Source of the DNA: a virus
DNA: 64,000 bases
Reading direction: 5' to 3' (one strand)
Virus record (IMG/VR): IMGVR_UViG_3300035660_000002
Coordinates: 62,001-126,000 of that record
Part shown: piece by piece, positions 39,565 to 47,624 of the stretch
Layout of the letters: every line of letters starts with the position of its first letter
How positions within the stretch are numbered: position 1 is the stretch's first letter
Translations under genes and position numbers: made by a program
The notes under the pieces: generated by a model
What the model saw: only the letters and a program-made list of their open reading frames with translations
Told to the model about the DNA's origin: nothing
Database searches by the model: none

Positions 39565-40543
39565 GAGTTTCCCTCTTTGATATCTTGCACGAACATACAC
39601 GACGTATTCTGTCGTACCGGTCGTTATCCATTATCTGCTCCAGAGTATTCTCACTCAGGTTGCCTATCGCCTTACACTCGTGACAGGAACAGAAATAAAT
39701 CTGCCCATCAACATCCACCTTTATAAAGCTACGGGATATGGGACAGTATTCTTTACGCCTCATCATAGCCCAGAGGTTTGCTATCTTTACCTTAGTTCCT
39801 GCTCCTAAGGCGGTAAGAGGATCCATGACACAGTAGACTGCTCTCATTGGGCTGATAAGAGCAGAGGTTCTTCGGTGGTAGTCCAACCATAGATCATAGT
39901 TAATCTTGTAGTGACCATGAACTAAATTATGGATATATTCCCTATCCACCGGGGGAGCCTCAAACTTAAGGGGCCTGTCGAGGCACTCCAAGTACTGGGC
40001 TCCATGAAATATGATACCCTCTACCCCCAGCTTCTCGCCTAGCTTCATCATCCGTTGCATATCATAGAAGTTATAGTTGCTTATGGTCATACGTATCGTG
40101 ACCCTCTTCTTGTTCTTCACAAAGAAGGAGATATTCTCGAGTACCTTTTCATAGTTACATTGTGGCCTCATAAACTCTTGTAGTGCCTTGGTAGAACCAT
40201 CAAGAGAGACTATGAAACGTACGTCTGCGCTCACCATAAACTCACGCTGTCTATTGGTGATAACAGAGAAGTTGCTCTCAATTGTAGTCTTAAAGTCATA
40301 CTTCTTCATATCGTAAAGAACCTCATCTATATACTTACAGGCAAAGGCCTCTCCCCCAGACAGTAGGTCTAAAATATTAAGTTTGGGAAACACCTTGTTC
40401 CTCAGCTCTTCATATATCCTATGATCCAAATCGATTATGCTTGGTAAAGTCTCAGGTTCATTGGAATGCCAACAGGTGCGACAGTGACTATTGCACCTAT
40501 TGGTTAGACCTAGCTTGAGATATCTGACTGAATCCACCTTCAT
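39545..40543 (-). CDS. radical SAM enzyme, tandem paralogue
   Basis: 332 residues. Cys17/21/24 form the CxxxCxxC motif (TNRCNSHCRTCWHS), LDLLSGGEAFACK is the SAM-binding GGE, and the C-terminus carries YCPISRSFIKVDVDG, CSCHECKAIGNLSE and RRVCSCKIS as possible SPASM clusters. Residues LGLTNRC, I.DLL.GGE, FIVSLD.....QEF.RP and SNYNFYDM are shared with the neighbouring enzyme, so the two arose by duplication. Probably both act on the same substrate or on successive steps. Confidence 0.85.
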   Translation of the reverse strand: MKVDSVRYLKLGLTNRCNSHCRTCWHSNEPETLPSIIDLDHRIYEELRNKVFPKLNILDLLSGGEAFACKYIDEVLYDMKKYDFKTTIESNFSVITNRQREFMVSADVRFIVSLDGSTKALQEFMRPQCNYEKVLENISFFVKNKKRVTIRMTISNYNFYDMQRMMKLGEKLGVEGIIFHGAQYLECLDRPLKFEAPPVDREYIHNLVHGHYKINYDLWLDYHRRTSALISPMRAVYCVMDPLTALGAGTKVKIANLWAMMRRKEYCPISRSFIKVDVDGQIYFCSCHECKAIGNLSENTLEQIMDNDRYDRIRRVCSCKISKRETHAVKGN

Positions 40544-41925
40544 ACCATCACCGCTTGTATTAAATCTCTATATTTTATAACACCATGACGATCAACCAAA
40601 TGGCTACAGTATTTCTGTACTATTTCATGCAACTCCTCTACTCTAAACTCCTCGGAAGCCAAGGGATATAGAACGGGATGTAGCTCCTCAAGTGTCCAGT
40701 CTTTGCCTAAGAACTCACGCGCATACTCAAACTCCTGAGTCTTTGGCACGGGAGTAAACATTAGAACCACAGGTAACGCCCCCGCGTCCTCGACTATCTG
40801 TATAGTCTCACAGGCTTCCTCATATGTTTGTCCTAAACAACCTATCATAACGAAGGAGTTCAGGACCAAGCTCTTTTTAAGAGACCCTATTTTTGTCTTC
40901 CAAAACTCTGCGTCTAAGCGCCTATGCCACCTTGTTAACAGCTTCTCAGATGAACTCTCAATCGGCACTCCAATACTACGAAATCCTGCTTCATGCATCA
41001 GCTCTAATATCTCGGTGGTCAGAGGCTGCGGATCTAGCCCCCCATATGCTTTCAGGTAGAACTTTAGATTCCTCTTCACGATACCCTCAAGGATTACCTT
41101 GAAGTGCTTCTCATAGTTTACAAGGAAATTGGAATCCAGGAACTCTATCTCTTTAATTCCATTAGCATAATAATACTCGAGCTCATCCAATACATCCATA
41201 GGATCGCGCCGTATATGCTCATGTCCCTCTACCACAGGAACCGCACAATACCCACAACTATTGGGACATCCTAGTGCTGTAAGTATCCCCACCAAACAGG
41301 GGTGCTCTTCATATAATGAAAGGTCTATGCGAGTAAAATCATCCTCGCACCCTTTTGACTTGGTTACTACTTTATCCGCACCCAACTTCTGGGCGTGCTC
41401 TGTGCATAGTGTAGGATATAGACCACCTATCCATATTTCTGCCGAGGAGAAGTTCTCCCTTGTGGCATCTATGGTTTCTTTAACCCCCTCCCATAGGTAT
41501 GTGAATGCTTGGGATATGACCACCACATCTGGCTGAAATTCCAACAATTTCTTCACATATGAGGATAACGGTCGGCCTATACGCACAAGTTGACGGGTAA
41601 AGTGCTCCTTCTCCCAATTTCCACACTTTCTCTCCCCCATGGGAGTGAGTATCTTTTCACCCTTATAGTATAACTCCCCGTCCACCAACTCCCATATATT
41701 CTTACAGTTCCAGATTGACTCTCTTCCTTTATTGCACTCCTCAAAGGTCTTGTAGTTATCACCCCGGCAGCGATACCCAGGAAGATCAGGTCTTATGTTA
41801 AACACAGCAACCTCGTGCCCCTGCTTCTTGTACATAGAAGCTATACGGTAGGTGGGAATCATAGTTGCTCTACTTACCATCTCGGTATAGCCAAACTCTG
41901 CGGGGTAAACAACTAATATTTTCAT
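40540..41925 (-). CDS. B12-binding-type radical SAM enzyme
   Basis: 461 residues. An N-terminal flavodoxin-like segment (KILVVYPAEFGYTEM...ISQAFTYLWEGVKETIDATR...IWIGGLYPTL) follows the layout of cobalamin-binding radical SAM enzymes. The Elp3-like core has LGCPNSCGYC (Cys220/224/227) and IKEIEFLDSNF. This subgroup (for example BchE and relatives) often carries out methyl transfers or ring changes, but no specific activity can be assigned. The expected DxHxxG cobalamin ligand is not obvious, so cobalamin binding is uncertain. Confidence 0.78.
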   Translation of the reverse strand: MKILVVYPAEFGYTEMVSRATMIPTYRIASMYKKQGHEVAVFNIRPDLPGYRCRGDNYKTFEECNKGRESIWNCKNIWELVDGELYYKGEKILTPMGERKCGNWEKEHFTRQLVRIGRPLSSYVKKLLEFQPDVVVISQAFTYLWEGVKETIDATRENFSSAEIWIGGLYPTLCTEHAQKLGADKVVTKSKGCEDDFTRIDLSLYEEHPCLVGILTALGCPNSCGYCAVPVVEGHEHIRRDPMDVLDELEYYYANGIKEIEFLDSNFLVNYEKHFKVILEGIVKRNLKFYLKAYGGLDPQPLTTEILELMHEAGFRSIGVPIESSSEKLLTRWHRRLDAEFWKTKIGSLKKSLVLNSFVMIGCLGQTYEEACETIQIVEDAGALPVVLMFTPVPKTQEFEYAREFLGKDWTLEELHPVLYPLASEEFRVEELHEIVQKYCSHLVDRHGVIKYRDLIQAVMV

Positions 41926-42629
41926 TTCACTCTTCTCTCTATGGCCCCACTTACATCAGTAATATACTTAAACAATATCTCCCTATCAATCTCACAGTAG
42001 TCAACCTTGATATAGAAATACAGCTTCATTCTGTTAAACATATAATCGGTATAACTCACATTGTAGGCTACCTTGAAGGGCCCTACTGGAAAATTATACT
42101 TTGGGTATACTTCAGTGAACGCTTCGTCCAATAGTTTAAGTATCTTAGGTTCAATTCCTCTCTTGTATACCCTGAAGCTCACATACAGACATCTCTGACC
42201 GTGACCATCGCATGAAGCGAATGTTCTAACGTGCTTAATCCTATTAACAGCATCGACGAGAGGCTTTACGCCTCGGTCGATACTGAACGTGTGCCTAAAG
42301 GGACCAGCGTGGCACTCTCCTGATACAGAGTTTCTCTTTGGAACCTTGATATCAGGATACTTGGCCATCAGGTCTTCGTCACTCTGTTCCAAGAAATACT
42401 TTGGTTTTATCATTGCTATCATCTTGGGAACATCAAGAGAGCTTATGGCATCAGCGAACACTACATCTCCCTTACGATCTATCCTCTTCAATAGTTTAGA
42501 TTCAACGAAAGAGATATCACCGACTTTGAACAGAAATTCATTGAACTCTCTGCTCATAGTCTTGACATCTATCATATGTTCCTTATCCTCAATGAAAAGG
42601 ATTAGGTTGAACCAAACTTGGTACTTCAT
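41922..42629 (-). CDS. hypothetical protein between radical SAM genes
   Basis: 235 residues. No known family. Visible features are a Phe/Tyr-rich opening (KYQVWFNLILFIEDKEHMID), GECHAGPFRHTFSIDRGVKP in the middle, then VRTFASCDGHGQRCLYVSFR and a C-terminus rich in aromatic residues. The C-D-G-H-G and two further His/Cys might bind a metal. Overlaps of four bases on both sides place it firmly in the radical SAM operon, so it may be an accessory or substrate-binding protein of that pathway. Confidence 0.6.
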   Translation of the reverse strand: MKYQVWFNLILFIEDKEHMIDVKTMSREFNEFLFKVGDISFVESKLLKRIDRKGDVVFADAISSLDVPKMIAMIKPKYFLEQSDEDLMAKYPDIKVPKRNSVSGECHAGPFRHTFSIDRGVKPLVDAVNRIKHVRTFASCDGHGQRCLYVSFRVYKRGIEPKILKLLDEAFTEVYPKYNFPVGPFKVAYNVSYTDYMFNRMKLYFYIKVDYCEIDREILFKYITDVSGAIERRVK

Positions 42630-43972
42630 TTAGACGTACTTTCCTTCTCCTCTTTTGAAACCGTTATTTCCGCAATTTTCTTCAGTAACGGAATGATTAT
42701 CTCATTCTGGTGCCTGATCTCCGTTAACGTCTTGAGTAGCACATTCATACCCTGAATCATTAGATCTTCTGCATCTACCCCTAGCACCTTCGCACCCTTG
42801 CTCATGACTATCCCCCTTCTTTTGCTTGTTGGCGATTTGTAAACTGAAAATGCACTCAATGTGTTATTACACTCCTCAAAGAGCCTGTCAGAATATTTAT
42901 TCACGAACTCTTGATTCATCCTGCAAAACTCGCAATACCCTGTTGTGGGTTTTGCCGCAGCTTTTCCCTCTAAGTACTTGTTTGTGGCAAAGCACCTAAC
43001 ACAGGTATACGAGGTGCATTTCATGCAATCCTTGTTAGAGAAGTGCACTGCCTTTATCTCCTTTAGTTTATCGTTATTAGGATCTACCCAACTCTGTACG
43101 TCTCCTAATTTATAGTCAAAGTGTTTACGGTACGCTATAAAACGATGACAGGGATATATCTCACCATCTACAGTTACCCCTACCATCTGATCTCCCGCAT
43201 GACACCCTTTGTAGTCACCCGGACTATAACAACCTACTCTCCTCTCATTCGCTTCAATAAGCGGAGAATTGAGGAGACTCAAGAACTTAACCGGTGTTGT
43301 CTTTAACTGCTCGAAGAACAATTTGTATATTTTCTCAAGTTGCTCCTTGGCTTTGTCCAAAACTGGATTCCAATCCTCCTCTATAATTGGCGTCATTTGA
43401 ACTACATCAGCCATATCAGAAAGAGCGACATAATCATCATAGAATTTGTCCACCCGAGAGGGTAACAGGGTTTCTCTCACCTGTATGTCGGGAATTATAC
43501 TGCGAAACTTTTTTATATTACCGGCAATAAGCTTAAAAGAATCCTGACCTCCGATCATAGGTCTACTTTGATTGTGTGATTCTTCACAACCATCCACACT
43601 TATCTGAAGCTTTAACCTATGCCCCATCGAGGCTTTATACCTACCAAGGAATTCGTGAATATCCTCATTCCACACAGTACCATTCGATAGAATATATATT
43701 GAGAATACTATCCCTTTCTTGCGCAGACCCTCTACGTATTCAAAGGTGTTCTTCATTACCTCCCAATTTAGGAAGGGTTCACCACCAAAGAAATTGATAT
43801 TGAAGTGCGAACCAAGATTGGCCTGATGTCCTGGCTCATAATGCGCCACCATCTGGTCTATAAGCTTCTCCATAGTTCCCCATTCCATATCACCTGTTCG
43901 GTCTTGTTCGTAACAATAAGAGCAATTCAGGTTGCACCTATTTGTTATCAGAACGTACACACTACTGATCAT
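42626..43972 (-). CDS. radical SAM/SPASM peptide-modifying enzyme (anSME/RiPP-maturase type)
   Basis: 448 residues behind GGGGAGGTAACAGTC. CxxxCxxC at Cys13/17/20 (TNRCNLNCSYCYEQ), FFGGEPFLNWEVMK and LQISVDG are core motifs; GCHAGDQMVGVTVDGEIYPC then CMKCTSYTCVRC and YCEFCRMNQEF form the SPASM domain with auxiliary 4Fe-4S clusters. This is the architecture of sulfatase-maturing enzymes and RiPP maturases that crosslink Cys or other side chains in peptides. The C-terminal 90 residues are a helical extension. Occurrence in a phage next to a Cys-rich structural protein (45509) makes peptide modification plausible but not proven. Confidence 0.85.
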   Translation of the reverse strand: MISSVYVLITNRCNLNCSYCYEQDRTGDMEWGTMEKLIDQMVAHYEPGHQANLGSHFNINFFGGEPFLNWEVMKNTFEYVEGLRKKGIVFSIYILSNGTVWNEDIHEFLGRYKASMGHRLKLQISVDGCEESHNQSRPMIGGQDSFKLIAGNIKKFRSIIPDIQVRETLLPSRVDKFYDDYVALSDMADVVQMTPIIEEDWNPVLDKAKEQLEKIYKLFFEQLKTTPVKFLSLLNSPLIEANERRVGCYSPGDYKGCHAGDQMVGVTVDGEIYPCHRFIAYRKHFDYKLGDVQSWVDPNNDKLKEIKAVHFSNKDCMKCTSYTCVRCFATNKYLEGKAAAKPTTGYCEFCRMNQEFVNKYSDRLFEECNNTLSAFSVYKSPTSKRRGIVMSKGAKVLGVDAEDLMIQGMNVLLKTLTEIRHQNEIIIPLLKKIAEITVSKEEKESTSK

Positions 43973-43994
43973 GACTGTTACCTCCCCTTTTTAA

Positions 43995-44516
43995 TCATAG
44001 CTTTAACATGCTTAGATCTGGATATAGGTTTTGCACATCCGGCATCTCCCGCATAGTTGCAAGTATCTTAAGCCCTCTAGCAGCCTTGTCTGGATAAAAC
44101 TCAACCCTTTTCTCTACCCTAGCTTTTTTAAACCATTGAACATCCTCGACATCGTCACAAAGAATCATTCCTCCCCTACCTATATAGATTGACCCTCTTG
44201 GCTGTGCAAATGATATACAGAAGTATGTGCCTGGAATATACATATCCTTCTTGAATCGCAAAGCACAATCATAAATAGGGTACGGTTTCAATTGATAGCA
44301 GCCTGACCACTCTCTATCTTCAAATGCTACCGAACCTCCTGCATCCATAATAGCGTAGCAAATTTTCACTGTGGTCTTTTTTGGTATAACTACCTTCCCA
44401 ACACTTAAATGTGAGCAGCACAAACCAATAGCACTTGCTCCTGTGTTGGTAGCTACACCATACTTGGCACCAGCATACTTAGCTGTTATATTCTCAAATT
44501 CTTCTACTAAATTCAT
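43995..44516 (-). CDS. truncated DegT/StrS-like aminotransferase fold protein
   Basis: 173 residues behind AAAGGGTAAGTA. It covers the first part of the DegT/DnrJ/EryC1 fold: LVEEFENITAKYAGAKYGVA, then TNTGASAIGLCCSHLSVGKV, VIPKKTTVK and a late SFAQPRGSIYIGRGGMILCD. Full enzymes are about 370-400 residues, and the PLP-lysine position (usually ..tKhl..geGG) holds Arg. Catalysis in the normal way is therefore unlikely. It may be a binding protein for a sugar or cofactor in this pathway. One-base overlap with the aldo/keto reductase gene. Confidence 0.65.
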   Translation of the reverse strand: MNLVEEFENITAKYAGAKYGVATNTGASAIGLCCSHLSVGKVVIPKKTTVKICYAIMDAGGSVAFEDREWSGCYQLKPYPIYDCALRFKKDMYIPGTYFCISFAQPRGSIYIGRGGMILCDDVEDVQWFKKARVEKRVEFYPDKAARGLKILATMREMPDVQNLYPDLSMLKL

Positions 44517-45496
44517 TACTTACCCTTTAATACGTTTATGTTCAATGGATTCTTGAAGTAATTTAACTGAGTAGCAAATGGTCTCGTCTTGCCTTCGAGC
44601 ACTTTTTTATCGGCTTCTGCTAATGGTATAATGTTATTAAATGCCACCCAATCCTCCTCCAACTGAGGTAAACCATTACACCCCAATAATACCACATCTG
44701 GGTTATATGACGCGACATAGTTCAGACAATCCTGATATATCTGAAAAACCTCTAAGGCACCTTCCTCCTTCTTATAACCACACTTCGGACACACCCATTT
44801 AGCAGTAACCGGCTTAGTCAAGTACGCTACCCTGTCAAGTGGTGTTCTTACACAAGTTGGGCACTCTGGATGTCCTGAATCTAGAGACTTGCCAAACTTT
44901 TTGGCGAGTCCATCCGTAATATTCCTGAAATATGGTAAAACCTGATCCTGACTTTTCCCTCTCATGAAAACCTGCATGGCAATCAGCTTCGTTTTTGTCC
45001 TATCAATATTAGGTAACACCTCCATTATAAATGATGATTGATGCTTGTCCGCAATATTCATCGTCATCATTGCATAATCGAATGTATACACCTTCAGAAC
45101 GTCCCTAAGTAAAAATGGGTCTCTGTTACAGGTAATCCCCACATACTTTACCTTTCCACTCTTCTTGGCGGCATCCAACGCTGGTAGAATTTTTATATCG
45201 TACGGCGTTGCTAAATCGTGTAAATTCCAGATGTCTACGTAATCTGTCCGCAGCTCTCTAAGACTACGCTCCAGCAAAGCCAATGCCTGAGCTGGATCCC
45301 TGTAGTGGGATTTAGTCGAAATAACAACCTCGTTTCTGGGTATACCAGACAATTTTAATGCTTCACCAAATAAACCCTCATTCCTTCCATTGCTATACAG
45401 AGGTGCTGTGTCAAAAAACCGGACACCCAATTCAAATGCCCTCTTCATAACAGGTGGATTATTTCCAGCTTTTTCAAGTCCAAGTCCAAATATCAT
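44516..45496 (-). CDS. aldo/keto reductase with inserted zinc ribbon
   Basis: 326 residues behind GAGGAGGATAAA. NADPH-dependent AKR core: FFDTAPLYSNGRNE carries the catalytic Asp and Tyr, ISTKSHY the Lys, and IWNLHDLATP the His; the barrel strands follow (VKYVGITCN, LLGCNG). Between strands a CPTC...CPKC zinc ribbon (about residues 211-240) is inserted, which is unusual for the family and may bind a partner protein. Four residues of the catalytic tetrad are present, so it is probably active on an unknown carbonyl substrate. Confidence 0.85.
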   Translation of the reverse strand: MIFGLGLEKAGNNPPVMKRAFELGVRFFDTAPLYSNGRNEGLFGEALKLSGIPRNEVVISTKSHYRDPAQALALLERSLRELRTDYVDIWNLHDLATPYDIKILPALDAAKKSGKVKYVGITCNRDPFLLRDVLKVYTFDYAMMTMNIADKHQSSFIMEVLPNIDRTKTKLIAMQVFMRGKSQDQVLPYFRNITDGLAKKFGKSLDSGHPECPTCVRTPLDRVAYLTKPVTAKWVCPKCGYKKEEGALEVFQIYQDCLNYVASYNPDVVLLGCNGLPQLEEDWVAFNNIIPLAEADKKVLEGKTRPFATQLNYFKNPLNINVLKGK

Positions 45497-45508
45497 TTTA
45501 TCCTCCTC

Positions 45509-46132
45509 TTATCCGCAAGTCGCACAGTCGCATGTGCATGTGCACTCACAAGTGCAACCACACGTTCCCGTACAAGTGCATGTGCATGTGCACTCACAAT
45601 TGCATGTCACGCTGTGAGTATGCAACGTTAGATGCTGTAAGAAAGTCCTTAACTGCTGCCACGCACTTGCCGATTCCAGAGTTGAGTCCACCACTACGGG
45701 ATCGACTACGAACGGCAACGCCTGCGTATAGTAAGTTGACCACTCTGCCGTTACCCCCTCGTTACTAAAAGCGGGAAAATTGTGCCTATGACCACCAGTT
45801 CCTACACCTTCAAAATCTTTGATAAACCCTATCAACTCATTAAGATGTGCTACACGAATTTTTGTTGCCTCTGCTATTATGACGGGATCAGTAAATGCTA
45901 TCACTATGTTAGGATTTTCCTGACCTGAATTTACCGACGATGCGGGATATACCCTTGGCCCAGCGGTGTGCTTATGTAAGTGTGCATCAATTAGAACAGT
46001 TCTTAACTGATCGGCATGCTCTTTTTTAAGAGGCATATCGTCAGCACCCAAGGGGTCGTTAGTCCACGAATACGTCAGAGGACTCCCATCTGCTTTCTTT
46101 GGTGTTGTCGTAGTATAAGTTGCTGTTGGCAT
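45509..46132 (-). CDS. structural protein with alternating-Cys C-terminal tail
   Basis: 207 residues behind AGGAGGTTAGT. Residues 1-170 look like a phage tail accessory protein (IRVAHLNELIGFIKDFEGVG, TGGHRHNFPAFS). Residues 177-206 then contain 14 Cys, most of them alternating with T, N, E, D or G in a C-x-C-x pattern. A 48-bp tandem duplication encodes part of this tail (45530-45598). Such a tail could bind metals, form a dense disulphide or thioether network, or be a substrate for the SPASM radical SAM enzyme 1.5 kb away. The gene is followed by tail genes, so it may be displayed on the virion. Confidence 0.7.
   Translation of the reverse strand: MPTATYTTTTPKKADGSPLTYSWTNDPLGADDMPLKKEHADQLRTVLIDAHLHKHTAGPRVYPASSVNSGQENPNIVIAFTDPVIIAEATKIRVAHLNELIGFIKDFEGVGTGGHRHNFPAFSNEGVTAEWSTYYTQALPFVVDPVVVDSTLESASAWQQLRTFLQHLTLHTHSVTCNCECTCTCTCTGTCGCTCECTCTCDCATCG
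45530..45598 (-). repeat. 48-bp-spaced direct repeat inside the Cys-tail gene
   Basis: The same 21-base sequence (plus strand begins GCATGTGCATGTGCACTC) occurs at 45530-45550 and 45578-45598, exactly 48 bases apart. It encodes the same Cys-Glu-Cys-Thr-Cys-Thr-Cys stretch in phase, showing that the tail grew by duplication. Confidence 0.8.
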
Positions 46133-46172
46133 ACTAACCTCCTAATTTTACAATTCGTCCACAGAATTGATC

Positions 46173-46376
46173 TTACGTTGCGTACTGTGCATTCTTTAGA
46201 TTAAACCACCCATTCGCGTCGCATCCCGGCTCACCTATTCCTATGAAGATGTACATCTTTTTATCCGTCGTGTTGTAAAATATCTCGTTCGAAAGAGGCT
46301 TCACTGGAAATGATGCGTCGCAGTATGGACGTGTTCTGAATCCATACGCCTTCTTCTGTCCGTATAATCCGTGCAT
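46173..46376 (-). CDS. 67-aa protein with GWFNLKNAQY module
   Basis: Starts behind AAGGAGGAATT. The C-terminal half (KMYIFIGIGEPGCDANGWFN and LKNAQYAT) is nearly identical to that of the 107-residue protein at 36201-36524; the N-terminal parts differ. Two copies, one near the fibres and one near the baseplate, suggest a small adapter that binds a shared tail component. No family name is known to me. Confidence 0.65.
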   Translation of the reverse strand: MHGLYGQKKAYGFRTRPYCDASFPVKPLSNEIFYNTTDKKMYIFIGIGEPGCDANGWFNLKNAQYAT

Positions 46377-46402
46377 AATTCCTCCTTAGTCTATTATGTT
46401 TT

Positions 46403-46753
46403 TTAGCTCTCGGAGCCGAACACTGTACATGTCAGCTTTGAGCCGACATCAATCACCTGTATGCTTTCCCCCACTGCAAGAGACAGGCCAGCAATCAGCA
46501 CGTAGGACTCCCCCGGAGGTATCGTACCCTTCGCTATCACATTGTTCGCTCCTGCCGATTCGGCTGCTTTGCACGCATACAGCACAAACGTGTCACTAAG
46601 TGCGGCATCGTTATTACAAATAACTACACTTGAGATTACCGCTGATGTCGCCAGTCCCCCCACACCGACCTCGTATGCGTTCAACAAAGCTCCAAGAGGC
46701 CGTCTTACCGGTATCGCCACTCCGCCTGTGTTATTCAATATTTTTAAACCCAT
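46403..46753 (-). CDS. small virion-type beta protein
   Basis: 116 residues behind AAAAGGAGGATAGC. Beta-rich, no signal or membrane segment; PPGESYVLIAGLSLAVGESI recalls short virion proteins with an immunoglobulin- or jelly-roll-like fold that are placed among tail genes. It resembles the pair at 60590 and 61026 in length and general pattern but is not clearly homologous by eye. Probably a minor tail or baseplate component. Confidence 0.5.
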   Translation of the reverse strand: MGLKILNNTGGVAIPVRRPLGALLNAYEVGVGGLATSAVISSVVICNNDAALSDTFVLYACKAAESAGANNVIAKGTIPPGESYVLIAGLSLAVGESIQVIDVGSKLTCTVFGSES

Positions 46754-46779
46754 GCTATCCTCCTTTTATTTTATTGTTG

Positions 46780-47613
46780 TTAAGCTCCCATCATGAGAAA
46801 TGCTGCTTCTATGCCTTGAATTCCTGCTCCTGCGCCCCCAAGGTTGATCCAAGGCCTCGCGTCTGTGATCAAGGCCTCTGTGATTACTGTCGTGGTCGTG
46901 CCGATCAGAACTTCAGCCAGCACTATCTTTCCTGTATGCACTGCAGGCACTGGTGATGGATCCGGCAGTCCTGCTGTTATTTGCAGGTTTCCAAGGCTAT
47001 CGACCCACAGTATGTCGATACGAGGCTGTGCGCCTGCCGCTCCAAATGCAGGACTTTCCTGCGCCGGAACGTACAGTCTCGAGTCCCCATAGCTCACCCA
47101 TCCGTTGCTTACGAACACTTTCATGGATGGAGTAGCTGTGGGCGCCACCTTCAAAAAGTCCCCCATGTTCGAAGGCACTGTTCTGGGCACAACGCTGCCT
47201 GATCCATAATCGATACTTATAAGGTTGCTCCACGAGTACACGCCAAAGCCAACTACGATGTCATTAGGCAGAATGCAATTTGGAGGAGTGCCAGCAAGAG
47301 CAACAGACATTATATCCATGAACCAGTTTGTCAGCGGCTGCCATGTCCACCGAAGAATCACATAGGGAGTGGCCGATGTGATCGCGATGTCTGCATCAAC
47401 AGTTGTCGCTATCCGCGCCTGCTGCGTTCCGTCAGATATCATGCACACCAGAGGCTTCACTCGTATCGTAGTATTGTTTACGATCTCAAGCTCTCCCCCC
47501 TTGTAGATACCTACCGGGATGATATCCTCATTATGTTTGTCAAACTCATCTGAGTTCAGAGGGTCGTAATATGCCCACTGAATATCCTGTGTACCCCAAT
47601 TTTGCTGGCCCAT
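46780..47613 (-). CDS. tail/baseplate structural protein, 277 aa
   Basis: Starts behind AAGGAGGACTTAA. The opening NWGTQDIQWAYYDPLNSDEF and repeated short strands (VGIYKGGELEIVNNTTIRVK) are in the style of tail-fibre-proximal proteins; the C-terminus (PWINLGGAGAGIQGIEAAFL) is hydrophobic. It follows the gpI-like gene in transcription, where T4-like and P2-like phages usually place fibre-attachment proteins. Assignment rests on location and composition. Confidence 0.55.
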   Translation of the reverse strand: MGQQNWGTQDIQWAYYDPLNSDEFDKHNEDIIPVGIYKGGELEIVNNTTIRVKPLVCMISDGTQQARIATTVDADIAITSATPYVILRWTWQPLTNWFMDIMSVALAGTPPNCILPNDIVVGFGVYSWSNLISIDYGSGSVVPRTVPSNMGDFLKVAPTATPSMKVFVSNGWVSYGDSRLYVPAQESPAFGAAGAQPRIDILWVDSLGNLQITAGLPDPSPVPAVHTGKIVLAEVLIGTTTTVITEALITDARPWINLGGAGAGIQGIEAAFLMMGA

Positions 47614-47624
47614 TTAAGTCCTCC

